DNA of 64,000 nucleotides from Nannocystis pusilla (GTDB lineage: Bacteria > Myxococcota_A > Polyangia > Nannocystales > Nannocystaceae). The position numbers were made by a program, and so were the translations under genes. The stretch is from contig NZ_JAPNKE010000002.1 in NCBI RefSeq assembly GCF_026626665.1, positions 786,501 to 850,500 on the forward strand, given 5' to 3'. Each line of letters opens with the position of its first letter. Position 1 is the stretch's first letter. Below, one piece after another: positions 9,229 to 20,877 of the stretch. The notes under the pieces are model-generated. The model saw nothing but the letters and a program-made list of their open reading frames with translations, was not told the origin of the DNA and ran no database searches.

Positions 9229-10016
9229 TCACGGCTTCACGAGCTCCGCGCGATGATCCGCGACGATCTCCATCAGCCGACGCTCTTCGTCGTCGTCCTG
9301 AGCCCTGAGCCGCAGGCATCCGTCCAAGTCCGTGGGTCCGAGGAGCAGGGCGATCGCACCACGACGTGGATTTTCAAGAGGATCGAGCTCAAGGAGATGC
9401 CGAGCTCGGTCGTCTCGAATCCCAGGCGGAGGAGAAGCTCGTAGGCCCTCTCGATGACCTTGAGGCGACGGCCGAGGTCGAAATACCGGGGTGACTTGTC
9501 CCTGATTTGAAAGGCGATCTTGACCACCACGAGCGTACGAAGCAGATCCGAAAAGGTCGAGAACGGTCGCTCCGCCTCGGCGTCTCCGTGCTTGAGGCGT
9601 TCTTCGTGAATGCGGAGGATGTCTGCGTCGGCACCATCTGAAGTGGGACGAGCAAGGTCGAAAAAATCGTCCGGTTGCCGACCGTTGTAGTCGTCCTCTC
9701 CGACCGCAAATTTTAGATATCGCTGTAGATCTGGGCGCTCGTGATCTCGGTCCTCGAGGTCCTCGAGGAGCGCGGAGATCGAAGTCGTTCCCCGCGTCAA
9801 GCGCCACTCGCCCGTTGAATCGCCCATGACGGAGAGGAACTCTCGATACACTCGGGGCAGGACGTCTCGTCCGCCGTGGAACGCCCCCAGGGCCCCGATC
9901 TGTGCCGTCGAAGCCGGCCGGAACCCCCGGGTGCTTCCGGGTTTCCAGCGTTCCATGAATGAAAGCAGTCCCGAGAATGATACTGGGGACGCCGCAGGGA
10001 TCTCGGACCAGTTCAT
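9229..10016 (-). CDS. Candidate immunity protein, SMI1/KNR4 (SUKH)-like
   Basis: About 262 residues after correction. The start is the ATG at 10016, which overlaps the upstream toxin stop (ATGA), a classic arrangement for effector then immunity. The N-terminal half has a SUKH-like run: FMERWKPGSTRGFRPASTAQI, then VLPRVYREFLSVMGD. The remainder is helical (TFSDLLRTLVVVKIAFQIRDK). The reading frame breaks at the tttt run near 9371; one more T (A on the coding strand) gives LLKNPRRGAIALLLGPTDLDG and a natural end at ADHRAELVKP. Codon bias is weaker and A/T higher than in neighbouring genes, as usual for acquired immunity genes. Family assignment is moderate; the immunity role follows from position. 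Confidence 0.65.
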
Positions 10017-11290
10017 CCGCAGCTCTTCCCTTCAATGTCACAACGAGCCATGTAGAGGGTGTCCTGGCAAGCCTGGCAGGATGGAACGGTGACCTCTGAC
10101 TTGCGGCGCATTTCTCGTCTCTCGACGAGGGTGGCCTCTCCAGCGTCAGCCATGTCGAGAGCCGTAGGGGGAACCCAGGGACCCGCGGCAGGGGCGAATT
10201 GCTGAGGACCGCGGTAGATTACGTTGAAAGTCAACGTTCTCCGACCTCCGCTGAAGGGGAAGTAGATTTCGGTCATGGACCTGGCGATGTGACCGCTCTT
10301 ACCGACGAGTTTGGCCCCTGCACATTTCCCAGGCTTGTTGTTGTACCCCTTGGCGTCCTCCTGGTGCTTTCGGTCCACCTCTTTCCATGCTTCGGCCACC
10401 TGTTCGGTCCGGGGATTGAGCCTCTGAAAATCGGCCAGCGTCGCAGCCTCTGCCACAATAGTGCAGCCATAGCGCTCGGCGATGGCTTTGAACCCCTCCG
10501 GGACCTCGTCCCCGGAGACGGCGGCGAACTTCTTGCCCGTGAGACAGACCATCACTCCAAACATGTAGCCGTTGGAGCTCCCGCGGCGATGAGACTCGAG
10601 CGCGTCGCGTCTCTGCACGAGCGCGATGATGTTCGCCTCACGCGCCTGTAGCGTCGCAGGCTTGAGCGTCGCAGTGGTGTCCTTGAGCCGCCTCAGTTCC
10701 GCGGCGGCCGACTCGAGCGCCTCGTTGGCCCGCTTCCACGCGTCCTCGCGCGCCTTGAGGTCGCGCAGGATCTTCTGCGCGACGTCGAGGCTGCTCTCTT
10801 CGGCCGTCTCCTCCTTGATCGCGTGGCTCTCCGGGCTCTTCTTGCACAGGGGGCACTCGCTATCGAAGTCGTCGCCGTAGGCGAAGCCGGTGCCGCCCTG
10901 CTCGATGAAGGCGGTGTTGAAGCTGTTGCCGTTGTGTTGGGTGACGTCCATGAAGCGGACGACGCCCTTGCCCTCGACGAGGACGTCGGGGCTGCTGCTG
11001 CCCCAGGTGAGCTTGCCCTTGACCTTGTTCGACATGAGCCCGCCGCCGGCCGTCCCGGGCTCGTCGCCCGTGCTGGTGCGGAGGTTGGAGCTGGCGAGGG
11101 CGATCGGGTTGCCCGCGATCGCCGTCCGCTTGCTGCCCCCGGCGAGCTGGCTGTTCTGCGCCGCGTTGACGTAGGGCACGGGGACGGGTCCGCCTGGCGA
11201 CGGGGTCTTGCACACGTCCGGCGGCGCGGCGACTTCGGTCTGGCCGCTGCCCTTGTGCGTCACCTTGCGCGAATCCGCGAAGACGCTCAT
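10013..11290 (-). CDS. PAAR-like (DUF4150) T6SS effector with deaminase-like C-terminus
   Basis: A 425-residue protein. Residues 1-130 match the PAAR-like DUF4150 spike-tip domain (MSVFADSRKVTHKGSG, DVCKTPSPGGPVPVPYVN, SNKVKGKLTWGSSSPDVLVEGKGVVRF). A coiled-coil segment (about 155-210, LDVAQKILRDLKAREDAWKRA) links to a C-terminal domain. That domain has KCAGAKLVGKSGHIARSMTEIYF and later PSCQACQDTLYMARC. The CA(x)xKL and SCxxCQ pair resembles the zinc-binding motifs of toxin deaminases, although the usual catalytic Glu after CA is not evident (CAG), so activity is uncertain. A candidate immunity gene overlaps its stop. Proposed role: an antibacterial effector delivered on the VgrG tip. Confidence 0.75.
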   Translation of the reverse strand: MSVFADSRKVTHKGSGQTEVAAPPDVCKTPSPGGPVPVPYVNAAQNSQLAGGSKRTAIAGNPIALASSNLRTSTGDEPGTAGGGLMSNKVKGKLTWGSSSPDVLVEGKGVVRFMDVTQHNGNSFNTAFIEQGGTGFAYGDDFDSECPLCKKSPESHAIKEETAEESSLDVAQKILRDLKAREDAWKRANEALESAAAELRRLKDTTATLKPATLQAREANIIALVQRRDALESHRRGSSNGYMFGVMVCLTGKKFAAVSGDEVPEGFKAIAERYGCTIVAEAATLADFQRLNPRTEQVAEAWKEVDRKHQEDAKGYNNKPGKCAGAKLVGKSGHIARSMTEIYFPFSGGRRTLTFNVIYRGPQQFAPAAGPWVPPTALDMADAGEATLVERREMRRKSEVTVPSCQACQDTLYMARCDIEGKSCG

Positions 11291-11422
11291 TCACTGGCAG
11301 TATTACAGCTCCGCAGAGGGGCGACAAGCGTCCGCGGCTCGTGGCCGGATGCGTCGACTCGGAGCTCGCGCTCCGGCGCGAGCCTCGACGCGCTCATGCG
11401 GCGTGGCGACAGAGCGCCGGTC

Positions 11423-11524
11423 GCGGCGGAGGCCCCGCGAGCGGGACGCGAGGTGCTCGCCGCGACCGACGGGGCGTCGGCCGCGGCGAAGGGCCCGTGA
11501 GCGGGACGCGAAGGTCACTCGCCG
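11423..11524. repeat. Short direct repeat, two units of about 40 bp
   Basis: Two copies about 60 bases apart share gcggcg(g/a)a, gagcgggacgcga and ctcgccg. The second copy runs into the 3' end of the lipoprotein gene on the minus strand. It lies between that gene and the promoter of the PAAR effector. Confidence 0.55.
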
Positions 11525-12615
11525 CCGAAGCAGCTGAGCTCGGGCGGGAAGGCGTACTTCTCGAGGGTCACGTCGAAGGTGGCGTGGAGCGGCTCGTCGT
11601 GGGGCGGGTTGCCGCCGTGGGTGATGGCGCTGAGCTCACCGGCGTAGTGATCGTCGGCGCTGTCGGAGAGGGTGATGACGCCGTCCGAGCCGATGAGATC
11701 GACGATGTACGTGTAGCCGCCGCCGCTGACGGTGGAGAGCCACTCGACGGCGACGAGGCTGGCGATGTCGCCGGTGCCGTCGACGGCGAAGTCGATGCGC
11801 AGCGACTCGACGCCGCCGTCGATGTCGCGGATGGACTTGACGGTCAGCGTGCGACTGCCGTCCTCGGCGTCGGAGTAGATGCCGAAGCCGCTCATGTCGA
11901 TCGGGAAGCTCGCGGTGTCGCCGAGGAACTCGAGCTCGATGGTGCCGTCGCCGAGGCCGGAGGTGCTGTCCGGATACTTGTAGGTGCCGCGGAGGGTGGC
12001 GAAGGTGCCGAGCTGGAAGAAGCTCTGGGCGATGGTGGTGTCGGTGAGGTCGCAGGCCTCGACGATCCAGAAGGCGTCTTCCTCGGGGACGTGACGGGCG
12101 AGGGAGATCCGGTAGTCGGTCTCGGGCCGCGGCAGGATCAGCTCGACCGGCTGGGCGAAGGCGACGTCGTCGGGGGTGAAGCGGAACACCGGCGAGGCGA
12201 ACTCCTGCTCGAACGGCGGCGCCGTGGGCGGCTCGATGACCTCGATGCCGAACACGACGTCCTCGGCGACGGCGTCGGCAGGGACGCGCAGGGTGGCGCC
12301 GCACAGCGAGAGCTCGCCGCCGGCGGGGCCGAACGCGTCGCTCACCGGCGGGCACTCCTGGCCGGCGGTGGTGGTGTCGACCGTGGTGGTCGCCGTGTCG
12401 GTGCCCGTCGGGGCTTCCGTGGTGCCGGTGCCGGTCTCGGTGGTGTCGACGCCGCTGGTGGTGGTCGGCTCGTCGACGGTGGTCGCGGGGCTTGTCGAGG
12501 CGGTGGTGGTGCCGGCGTCGGTCGAGCTGCCGTCGGTGGTGGTGCCCGGGTCGGTGCAGGCGGCGAGGCCGAGGCAGAGGGACGCGGCGAGGGCGAAGCG
12601 AGGGGTAAGGGGCAT
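11515..12615 (-). CDS. Secreted lipoprotein with Thr-rich linker, unknown function
   Basis: A 366-residue protein. The ATG at 12615 gives a typical lipoprotein leader (MPLTPRFALAASLCLGLAAC, lipobox LAAC). A Thr/Ser/Glu-rich spacer runs to about residue 90, followed by ECPPVSDAFGPAGGELSLCGATLRVPADAV, which resembles the ZU5-like strands often found in myxobacterial lipoproteins. The C-terminal half is beta-rich (GTYKYPDSTSGLGDGTIELEFL). I do not recognise a catalytic domain. It is likely outer-membrane or surface displayed. Confidence 0.7.
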   Translation of the reverse strand: MPLTPRFALAASLCLGLAACTDPGTTTDGSSTDAGTTTASTSPATTVDEPTTTSGVDTTETGTGTTEAPTGTDTATTTVDTTTAGQECPPVSDAFGPAGGELSLCGATLRVPADAVAEDVVFGIEVIEPPTAPPFEQEFASPVFRFTPDDVAFAQPVELILPRPETDYRISLARHVPEEDAFWIVEACDLTDTTIAQSFFQLGTFATLRGTYKYPDSTSGLGDGTIELEFLGDTASFPIDMSGFGIYSDAEDGSRTLTVKSIRDIDGGVESLRIDFAVDGTGDIASLVAVEWLSTVSGGGYTYIVDLIGSDGVITLSDSADDHYAGELSAITHGGNPPHDEPLHATFDVTLEKYAFPPELSCFGGE

Positions 12616-12984
12616 GTGTCGCTTGTAGCCGAGGACCGGGCCGCGGGCTCGGCGCGAGCCGCGAGGGGCGGCGAACTGGTCGCGGTGTGCGTGTCGTCGG
12701 AATCGCCGCGCGAGCCGCTCGCGCGTCCGCGACAAGTGTGTGCGTGGCCGTCTGGAGGGGTGTACGGGGGCCGAGGCGGCGAGATGTCCCGAAGGACATA
12801 TCGGTGACAGCTGTCCGGGACGGAGGTGACGGGGCGGGGACGCGCGGCGATGTGAGGTCGCGGACGGCGAGTTGCTGGAGGAATCGCGTGCCGTCGACGA
12901 GCTCGGCCCGCGTCGGGCGACGCGGGCCGAGGTCGCGAACGTCCGGGCGTCGGCGCGAGCGAGTCGCCCGCGCCGATGCGGAGC
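12616..12984. other. Intergenic region with a palindromic element
   Basis: No supported gene. It holds the promoter of the lipoprotein gene and a palindromic element at 12784-12800 (atgtcccgaaggacata), followed by a degenerate ctgtccgggac. The palindromes may act as a terminator for the protease gene. Confidence 0.5.
12784..12800. repeat. Interspersed palindromic element
   Basis: atgtcccgaaggacata; full TGTCC/GGACA arms with a CGAA loop, intergenic. Confidence 0.8.
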
Positions 12985-14802
12985 TCACGGGGCGAAGTAG
13001 CCGTGGGCGATGTACGAGACGCCGAAGCCGTTGACGCCGTTGGAGAGGGCGACCCAGACGTCGGCGTTCTGGTCCTGGGTGAAGGCGATCAGGTCGTCGC
13101 GGCCGTCGCCGTTGACGTCGCCGGTGGTGAGGGTGTCGTTCCAGTCGCCGAAAGACGAGGTCCACAGGGCGGAGGCGAAGTTGTTCGCGCCGTTGGAGGT
13201 GCCGACGTAGACGTTGTAGTTGCGGTCGAAGGTGGCGATGTCGGCGCGCGCGTCGCTGTTGAAGTAGCCGACCGCGGGCACCTCGCCGGCGGGGGCGAAC
13301 CAGTTGTTCCACACGCTGGCGGCGCCGAAGCTGCTGCCGTTGGAGAGGGCGACGACCGCCTGGGCGCCGTTCATGCTCTGGGTGAAGGTGATGAGGTCGG
13401 CGCGGCCGTCGGCGTTGACGTCGGCGAGCATCGGCGTCTCGCCCTCGGGGGCGAAGTACTCGTGCCACTTGGTCTTGGCGCCGAAGCCGGAGCCGGTCGA
13501 GAGCATGACGTGGACGTCGCCGGTGCCGTCGGCGGAGAACAACACGGCGTCGTCGCGGCCGTCGCCGTTGACGTCGGCGACGCGGCCGATGTCGTCGCTG
13601 TCGGCGGTGCCGACGCTGCTGGCATAGCCGCCGCCGTTGAAGTCGTAGCCGCGCGAGAGGGCGACCCACACCTGGCTCTCGCTGAAGGCCCAGATGTCGT
13701 CGCGGCCGTCGCCGTTGAAGTCGCCGACGGCGCCGGTGTGGCCGCGGTGAGCCCACCAGTCGTGCCACAGCTGGCCGGCGCCGAAGCTGCTGCCGTTGGA
13801 GAGGGCGACGTAGACGTCGAGCGGGCCGGCACCCGAGTCGCCGTGGGTGAAGGTGACGATGTCGTCGCGGCCGTCGCCGTTGACGTCGCCGACGGCGGGG
13901 GTCTCGTGGATGACGCTGCGCAGCCACCGGTGCAGGCGCTGGCTGGAGATCTTGGTGTAGATGCCGGGCTTGCCGGCGCCGGCACAACCGTCGCCCCAGC
14001 TGACGACGCCGAACTGCTGCAGGCCGGTGGCGGTCCAGGCCATGAGCGGGCCGCCGCTGTCGCCCTGACAGGCGTCCTTGCCGCCGTTGACGAACCCGGC
14101 GGCGACGTGGACCGCGGGGTTGTAGCTGCTGCCGTAGACGCTGGGCTGGGCGGCGTAGGTGTCGGTGAGGACGGGGACCTGGACTTCCTGTAAATGATTG
14201 GTCCCGGGCCCGCCCGCCCATAGCGAGCCCCAGCCGATCACGGTGGCGAGGGCGTTCGGCATCCACGAGGCGCGGTCGCTGCCGGTGTGCGGGGCGGCCA
14301 GCTCGATCGGGTCGCGCGTCGACGGCGAGGAGAGGGCGACCAGCGCGAGGTCGTTGTCGAATTCCCCCGGCTCGGTGTTGTAGCGCGGGTGGACGACGAT
14401 CTGGGTGATGCTGCGGGTCTCGCCGGCGCCGCTGGCGAGATCGGTGCGGCCGATGACGGCGGTGAGGCTGCCGGGAGCGCGGCCGTTGACGCAGTGGGCC
14501 GCCGTGAGGACCCATTGCGGGGCGACGAGGCTGCCGCCGCAATAGTGGCCGAAGCCGGACAGCTGGAGCGAGACCATGAAGGGGTACTCGCCCTCGCTGG
14601 CCGCCGCGCCGCCGACGATCGCCTGCGGCCGCAGGGCGTCGGTGAGGGCGAAGCCGTCGGTGGCGCCGATGCCCTCGTCGGCCTCGTCCGCGTCCTCGTC
14701 GCTCTCGAGCTCGAGGGCCTCGTCGGCGCGGAGGTCGTCGGGATCGTCGCAGGCGGGGAAGGCGAGGAGGACGGCGGCGGGGAGGAGGATGCGGTGCTTC
14801 AT
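12985..14802 (-). CDS. Secreted trypsin-like protease with FG-GAP/VCBS propeller repeats
   Basis: A 605-residue lipoprotein or secreted protein. The start at ATG 14802 gives [18 protein letters not shown] with a lipobox FPAC. An acidic linker (about 25-45) leads to the chymotrypsin-family domain: activation-type site AIVGGAAA, His in LTAAHCVN, Asp in DNDLALVAL and Ser in [10 protein letters not shown], so the catalytic triad is complete. After about residue 300 there are at least five repeats of the form [13 protein letters not shown], a calcium-binding FG-GAP/VCBS propeller with spacers such as [11 protein letters not shown]. The architecture suits an extracellular predatory protease with an adhesion or substrate-binding propeller. 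Codon usage is typical and no break is seen. Confidence 0.9.
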   Translation of the reverse strand: MKHRILLPAAVLLAFPACDDPDDLRADEALELESDEDADEADEGIGATDGFALTDALRPQAIVGGAAASEGEYPFMVSLQLSGFGHYCGGSLVAPQWVLTAAHCVNGRAPGSLTAVIGRTDLASGAGETRSITQIVVHPRYNTEPGEFDNDLALVALSSPSTRDPIELAAPHTGSDRASWMPNALATVIGWGSLWAGGPGTNHLQEVQVPVLTDTYAAQPSVYGSSYNPAVHVAAGFVNGGKDACQGDSGGPLMAWTATGLQQFGVVSWGDGCAGAGKPGIYTKISSQRLHRWLRSVIHETPAVGDVNGDGRDDIVTFTHGDSGAGPLDVYVALSNGSSFGAGQLWHDWWAHRGHTGAVGDFNGDGRDDIWAFSESQVWVALSRGYDFNGGGYASSVGTADSDDIGRVADVNGDGRDDAVLFSADGTGDVHVMLSTGSGFGAKTKWHEYFAPEGETPMLADVNADGRADLITFTQSMNGAQAVVALSNGSSFGAASVWNNWFAPAGEVPAVGYFNSDARADIATFDRNYNVYVGTSNGANNFASALWTSSFGDWNDTLTTGDVNGDGRDDLIAFTQDQNADVWVALSNGVNGFGVSYIAHGYFAP

Positions 14803-15106
14803 GATCGTTTCTCGTGCGCTTTCGGACATGTTGATTCGGACATGTGGGATGGGACACGTGCGTCCGTCGACGGCCGCGCGGCGCGAGCGGGCGCCGCCCG
14901 TGCCGGGCGCGGCGACCCTCGCAGCGGGGCGCGTGCGCGAGCCGGGCTGCGCGACGCGGCGGTCGGCGGAGCTCGGTCCTGGTTCGCCGGGTCAACGCCG
15001 GCCGGTCGTCATCTTCCCGGGCGACGAAAGAATTTTTTTGCGCTCGCCGGCGCGCGGGTGACGAGGCGACGGCCCGGATGGCTCTCGAGCCGGAGGCGTC
15101 ACCGGT
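14803..15106. other. Intergenic region with a palindromic element
   Basis: No supported gene. An inverted pair of GGACATGT-type arms at 14824-14845 lies just upstream of the protease start. A homopolymer ttttttt occurs near 15033. Confidence 0.45.
14824..14845. repeat. Degenerate palindromic element
   Basis: Two ggacatgt-type arms separated by tgattc; related to the interspersed family but with a direct rather than inverted right arm. Confidence 0.5.
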
Positions 15107-16276
15107 TCAGCGCGAGAGGAGGGCTCGCAGGTGGGCGCGCGAGGCCTCGAGGTCGTGCAGGCGGCCCTTCCAGGCGAAGCCCCTGGGGGCGGCGAGGGTG
15201 AGGAGGACGCCGGCGAGGACGAGCGGGCGCAGGGCGGCCGGGCGGTGCGGGGCGGGGACCTCGAGCGCGCGCACGAGGGCGTAGAGCAGCGGGCCGCCGG
15301 CGAGGAAGGCGAACACGCGGGTGGTGTCCTCGGTGAAGAAGGTCGCGCCCAGGGCGAGCGCCTGGGTGACGACGAGGCCGAGGGCGGCCCGCGGGGCGAG
15401 GCGACGCAGGCCGAGCAGCAGGGCGGGCAACCACACGAGGTGGGCGAAGGCGAGGGTGTAGAGGAGCGGCCAGCCGGGGCCGGTCCAGTAACCGAGGAGG
15501 ACGGGGAGCGGGTGCGCGGCCGCGGCGGCGAAGCGGTCCTCGGCGATGGTGATGCCGCAGAGGTGGAGGGCGAGCTTGCAGGTGACGACGCCGCCGAGGA
15601 GGCCGGCGCCGAGGGCGAAGGCGCGCGGGCGAAAGCGCGGCTCGGCGAAGGTCCACCACAGCACGAGGGCGCTGGTACACACGACGAGCCACATCGCGAG
15701 GTGGTTCCACGCGCCGAGAGCGGCGATCGAGAAGATGAAGGCGGGGCGGCGGGCGAACAGGAGGGCGAGGGTCAGGGCGTAGGTGAGGGCGTCCGGATGG
15801 CAGGTCCAGGCGTGGGCGATCATCGCGGTGGGATGCGTGACGGCGACCGCGAGGACGAGGGCGACGTCGGCGAGCGAGAGGCGGCGCGCGGCGGCGGTGA
15901 CGAGGCGGACGAGGCCGAGCCAGAAGAAGCTCAGGACGAACACGCGGAAGGCGAGGAGGCTGCCGGCCAGGCCGAGCGCGTGGGCGAGGCCGACGTGCAG
16001 CAGCGATTCGCGGTAGTAGGGGGCGGACGCGGCGGGGGCGAAGGGGGCGGCGACGAGGCGATGATAGAAGCCGCCGCCGCCGCCGAGGCCGTAGAGGGCG
16101 AGGCCGCCGACGATCGCTACGACGATGAATCCTGCGCGCGCGAGCCGGTCGCGGGGGAGGTCGCAGGTGCGTCGGCGGTCGACACGGGGAGGAGGGTAGC
16201 AGGTCGGGAGAGGTTGGACGGGGGCTGTCTCTCGGGACAGGATCCTGGGGCCGGTGAGAGTCGGCCGGATGTCCAT
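15107..16276 (-). CDS. Polytopic membrane protein, unknown function
   Basis: Up to 389 residues with roughly nine hydrophobic helices, starting at GFIVVAIVGGLALYGLG and including SLLAFRVFVLSFFWLGLV, TYALTLALLFA and LWWTFAEP. Motifs such as YYRESLLHVGLAH, THPTAMIAHAWTCHPDALTYAL and FTEDTTRVFAFLAGGPLLYA recall integral-membrane glycosyltransferase-like proteins, but no catalytic signature is clear. The 5' end is uncertain. The ATG at 16276 sits inside a palindromic element and the first 45 residues are not hydrophobic, so the true start may be a non-ATG codon around 16170-16140. The protein lies downstream of and on the same strand as the kinase gene. Confidence 0.6.
   Translation of the reverse strand: MDIRPTLTGPRILSRETAPVQPLPTCYPPPRVDRRRTCDLPRDRLARAGFIVVAIVGGLALYGLGGGGGFYHRLVAAPFAPAASAPYYRESLLHVGLAHALGLAGSLLAFRVFVLSFFWLGLVRLVTAAARRLSLADVALVLAVAVTHPTAMIAHAWTCHPDALTYALTLALLFARRPAFIFSIAALGAWNHLAMWLVVCTSALVLWWTFAEPRFRPRAFALGAGLLGGVVTCKLALHLCGITIAEDRFAAAAAHPLPVLLGYWTGPGWPLLYTLAFAHLVWLPALLLGLRRLAPRAALGLVVTQALALGATFFTEDTTRVFAFLAGGPLLYALVRALEVPAPHRPAALRPLVLAGVLLTLAAPRGFAWKGRLHDLEASRAHLRALLSR
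16225..16241. repeat. Interspersed palindromic element
   Basis: ctgtctctcgggacagg, first of three copies in 100 bases between the kinase and the membrane protein. Confidence 0.7.
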
Positions 16277-16286
16277 GCGGACAGGT
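16269..16286. repeat. Interspersed palindromic element
   Basis: atgtccatgcggacaggt; the possible ATG of the membrane protein (minus strand) falls in its loop. Confidence 0.8.
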
Positions 16287-16305
16287 CGACCCTGGCGAGA
16301 GCCGG

Positions 16306-16322
16306 ATGTCGCGAGGGACAGG

Positions 16323-16323
<1 letters not shown>
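16306..16323. repeat. Interspersed palindromic element touching a stop codon
   Basis: atgtcgcgagggacaggt; its last base is part of the TAA stop of the kinase gene, a position consistent with a terminator-like hairpin. Confidence 0.75.
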
Positions 16324-19761
<3,438 letters not shown>

Positions 19762-19878
19762 GCCGTCCTCCGTCCCCGCGTGGCCGGGGCGATGGTCGCA
19801 TCTTCGCGCTGTGCTGGCCATCGCGGACGGCCTGTCCTCGCCGCGGTCGCGGGCAGGCCGCGTCATCGCCTCGTGGAA

Positions 19879-20403
19879 TTACCACCAGTGGACGTTGACG
19901 AGGACGTCGGTGATTTCGCCGGCGTGGGCGGCGAGGTCCTGACGCAAACCGGCGAACTTGCGGCCGAGGTGCTCGTAGTCGATGTCGCCGAGCCACGGAC
20001 GGGCGCAAGGATTGGGCTGCTCGGCGAGCAGCACGGCGACCTCGTCGACGACGAGGCGCAGGTCGGCCAGCGGCCAGGGCGCGGACCAGGCGTACCAGTC
20101 GTCCTCACGCTCGACGAGCTCGTCGACGAGAGCGATCAAGTCGATCCACGGCTGCGGTCGCTCGACCAGGTCGTGGGCCAGCCAGGGGATGAGGGCGTGG
20201 TAGAGGTCCCGCACGCGCATCTCACAACAATCGCTGGCGCGCGGGAGCTCGAAGTCGAGGCAATAGCGGCCGCGCGGGAACGGATCGTCGCCTTGTTCGC
20301 CGCGGCGCAGACTGCTGCGATAGCGCGCGAGGGCGTCGGGGACCCGCGGGGCGCCGCGCTGCGCGTAAGCCCGCAGCTGGCGGGGGTCGATGCGGCGCTT
20401 CAT
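19879..20403 (-). CDS. Hypothetical protein
   Basis: A 174-residue soluble protein starting MKRRIDPRQLRAYAQRG, with acidic and Trp-rich stretches (DDWYAWSAPWPLADLRLVVDEVAVLL) and ending NVHWW. I recognise no family. It lies between the kinase and a divergent small gene, and base composition is typical of the window. The frame is intact and the start is the only ATG that preserves the basic N-terminus. Confidence 0.6.
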   Translation of the reverse strand: MKRRIDPRQLRAYAQRGAPRVPDALARYRSSLRRGEQGDDPFPRGRYCLDFELPRASDCCEMRVRDLYHALIPWLAHDLVERPQPWIDLIALVDELVEREDDWYAWSAPWPLADLRLVVDEVAVLLAEQPNPCARPWLGDIDYEHLGRKFAGLRQDLAAHAGEITDVLVNVHWW

Positions 20404-20531
20404 GGTCGGCGCATGATGCCACGCAGGGGGTCGTGGCAGAGGGTCATGATGCGGCGCGCCGCATGTCGAGGGCGAACGCGTTCGCGTTCGCCCGCTTGAC
20501 CATGAGGCCTCGCGGCGGCACCCTGCGAATC

Positions 20532-20825
20532 ATGCTGGCGCGGCGCGGCAGTCGGGCGATCGTCGTGGACGGCCACGAGCTGCTCTGGTGGGTGCGTCGG
20601 CGCGGGCTGCGGAATTGTCAACACTGCGACGAATGCACGGTGACGCTGGCCCACGCGTCGCGCACCGGGGCGATCGTGCAGGCGCACGTCGAGGAGGCGT
20701 GGCGCGCCGAGGTCGTGCCGATCGCGCCGGCGCGGATCGCCGCGCTCGCGCGCGAGGCCCTGGCCCGCGGCTGGGTGCCGGGGGAAGGGGCCGGGGTGGT
20801 GGCGTTGGGCATGTTCTCGCCGTGA
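20532..20825 (+). CDS. Small hypothetical protein with Cys-rich motif
   Basis: About 97 residues from the ATG at 20532 (MLARRGSRAIVVDGHELLWWVRRRG); in-frame ATGs at 20502 and 20463 would lengthen it. A CQHCDEC motif near residue 36 could bind a metal. The rest is short strands and a helix (RIAALAREALARGWVPG) that resembles uncharacterised myxobacterial proteins. Divergent from the gene at 19879-20403. Confidence 0.5.
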   Translation: MLARRGSRAIVVDGHELLWWVRRRGLRNCQHCDECTVTLAHASRTGAIVQAHVEEAWRAEVVPIAPARIAALAREALARGWVPGEGAGVVALGMFSP

Positions 20826-20877
20826 TGAGAGTTGGCCGCACCGCGGTCGAGCTCGTGAAGAGGCGACGATGCGAGGG

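Noticed and set aside
14999..15050. Rho-independent terminator from the ttttttt run near 15033
   Set aside because: No GC-rich inverted repeat immediately upstream on the plus strand, and no plus-strand gene ends there.
20433..20825. Starts at 20433, 20463 or 20502 for the small Cys-motif protein
   Set aside because: The N-terminal extension is low-complexity and lies over the divergent promoter region; 20532 starts at the conserved-looking domain, though the earlier starts are not excluded.
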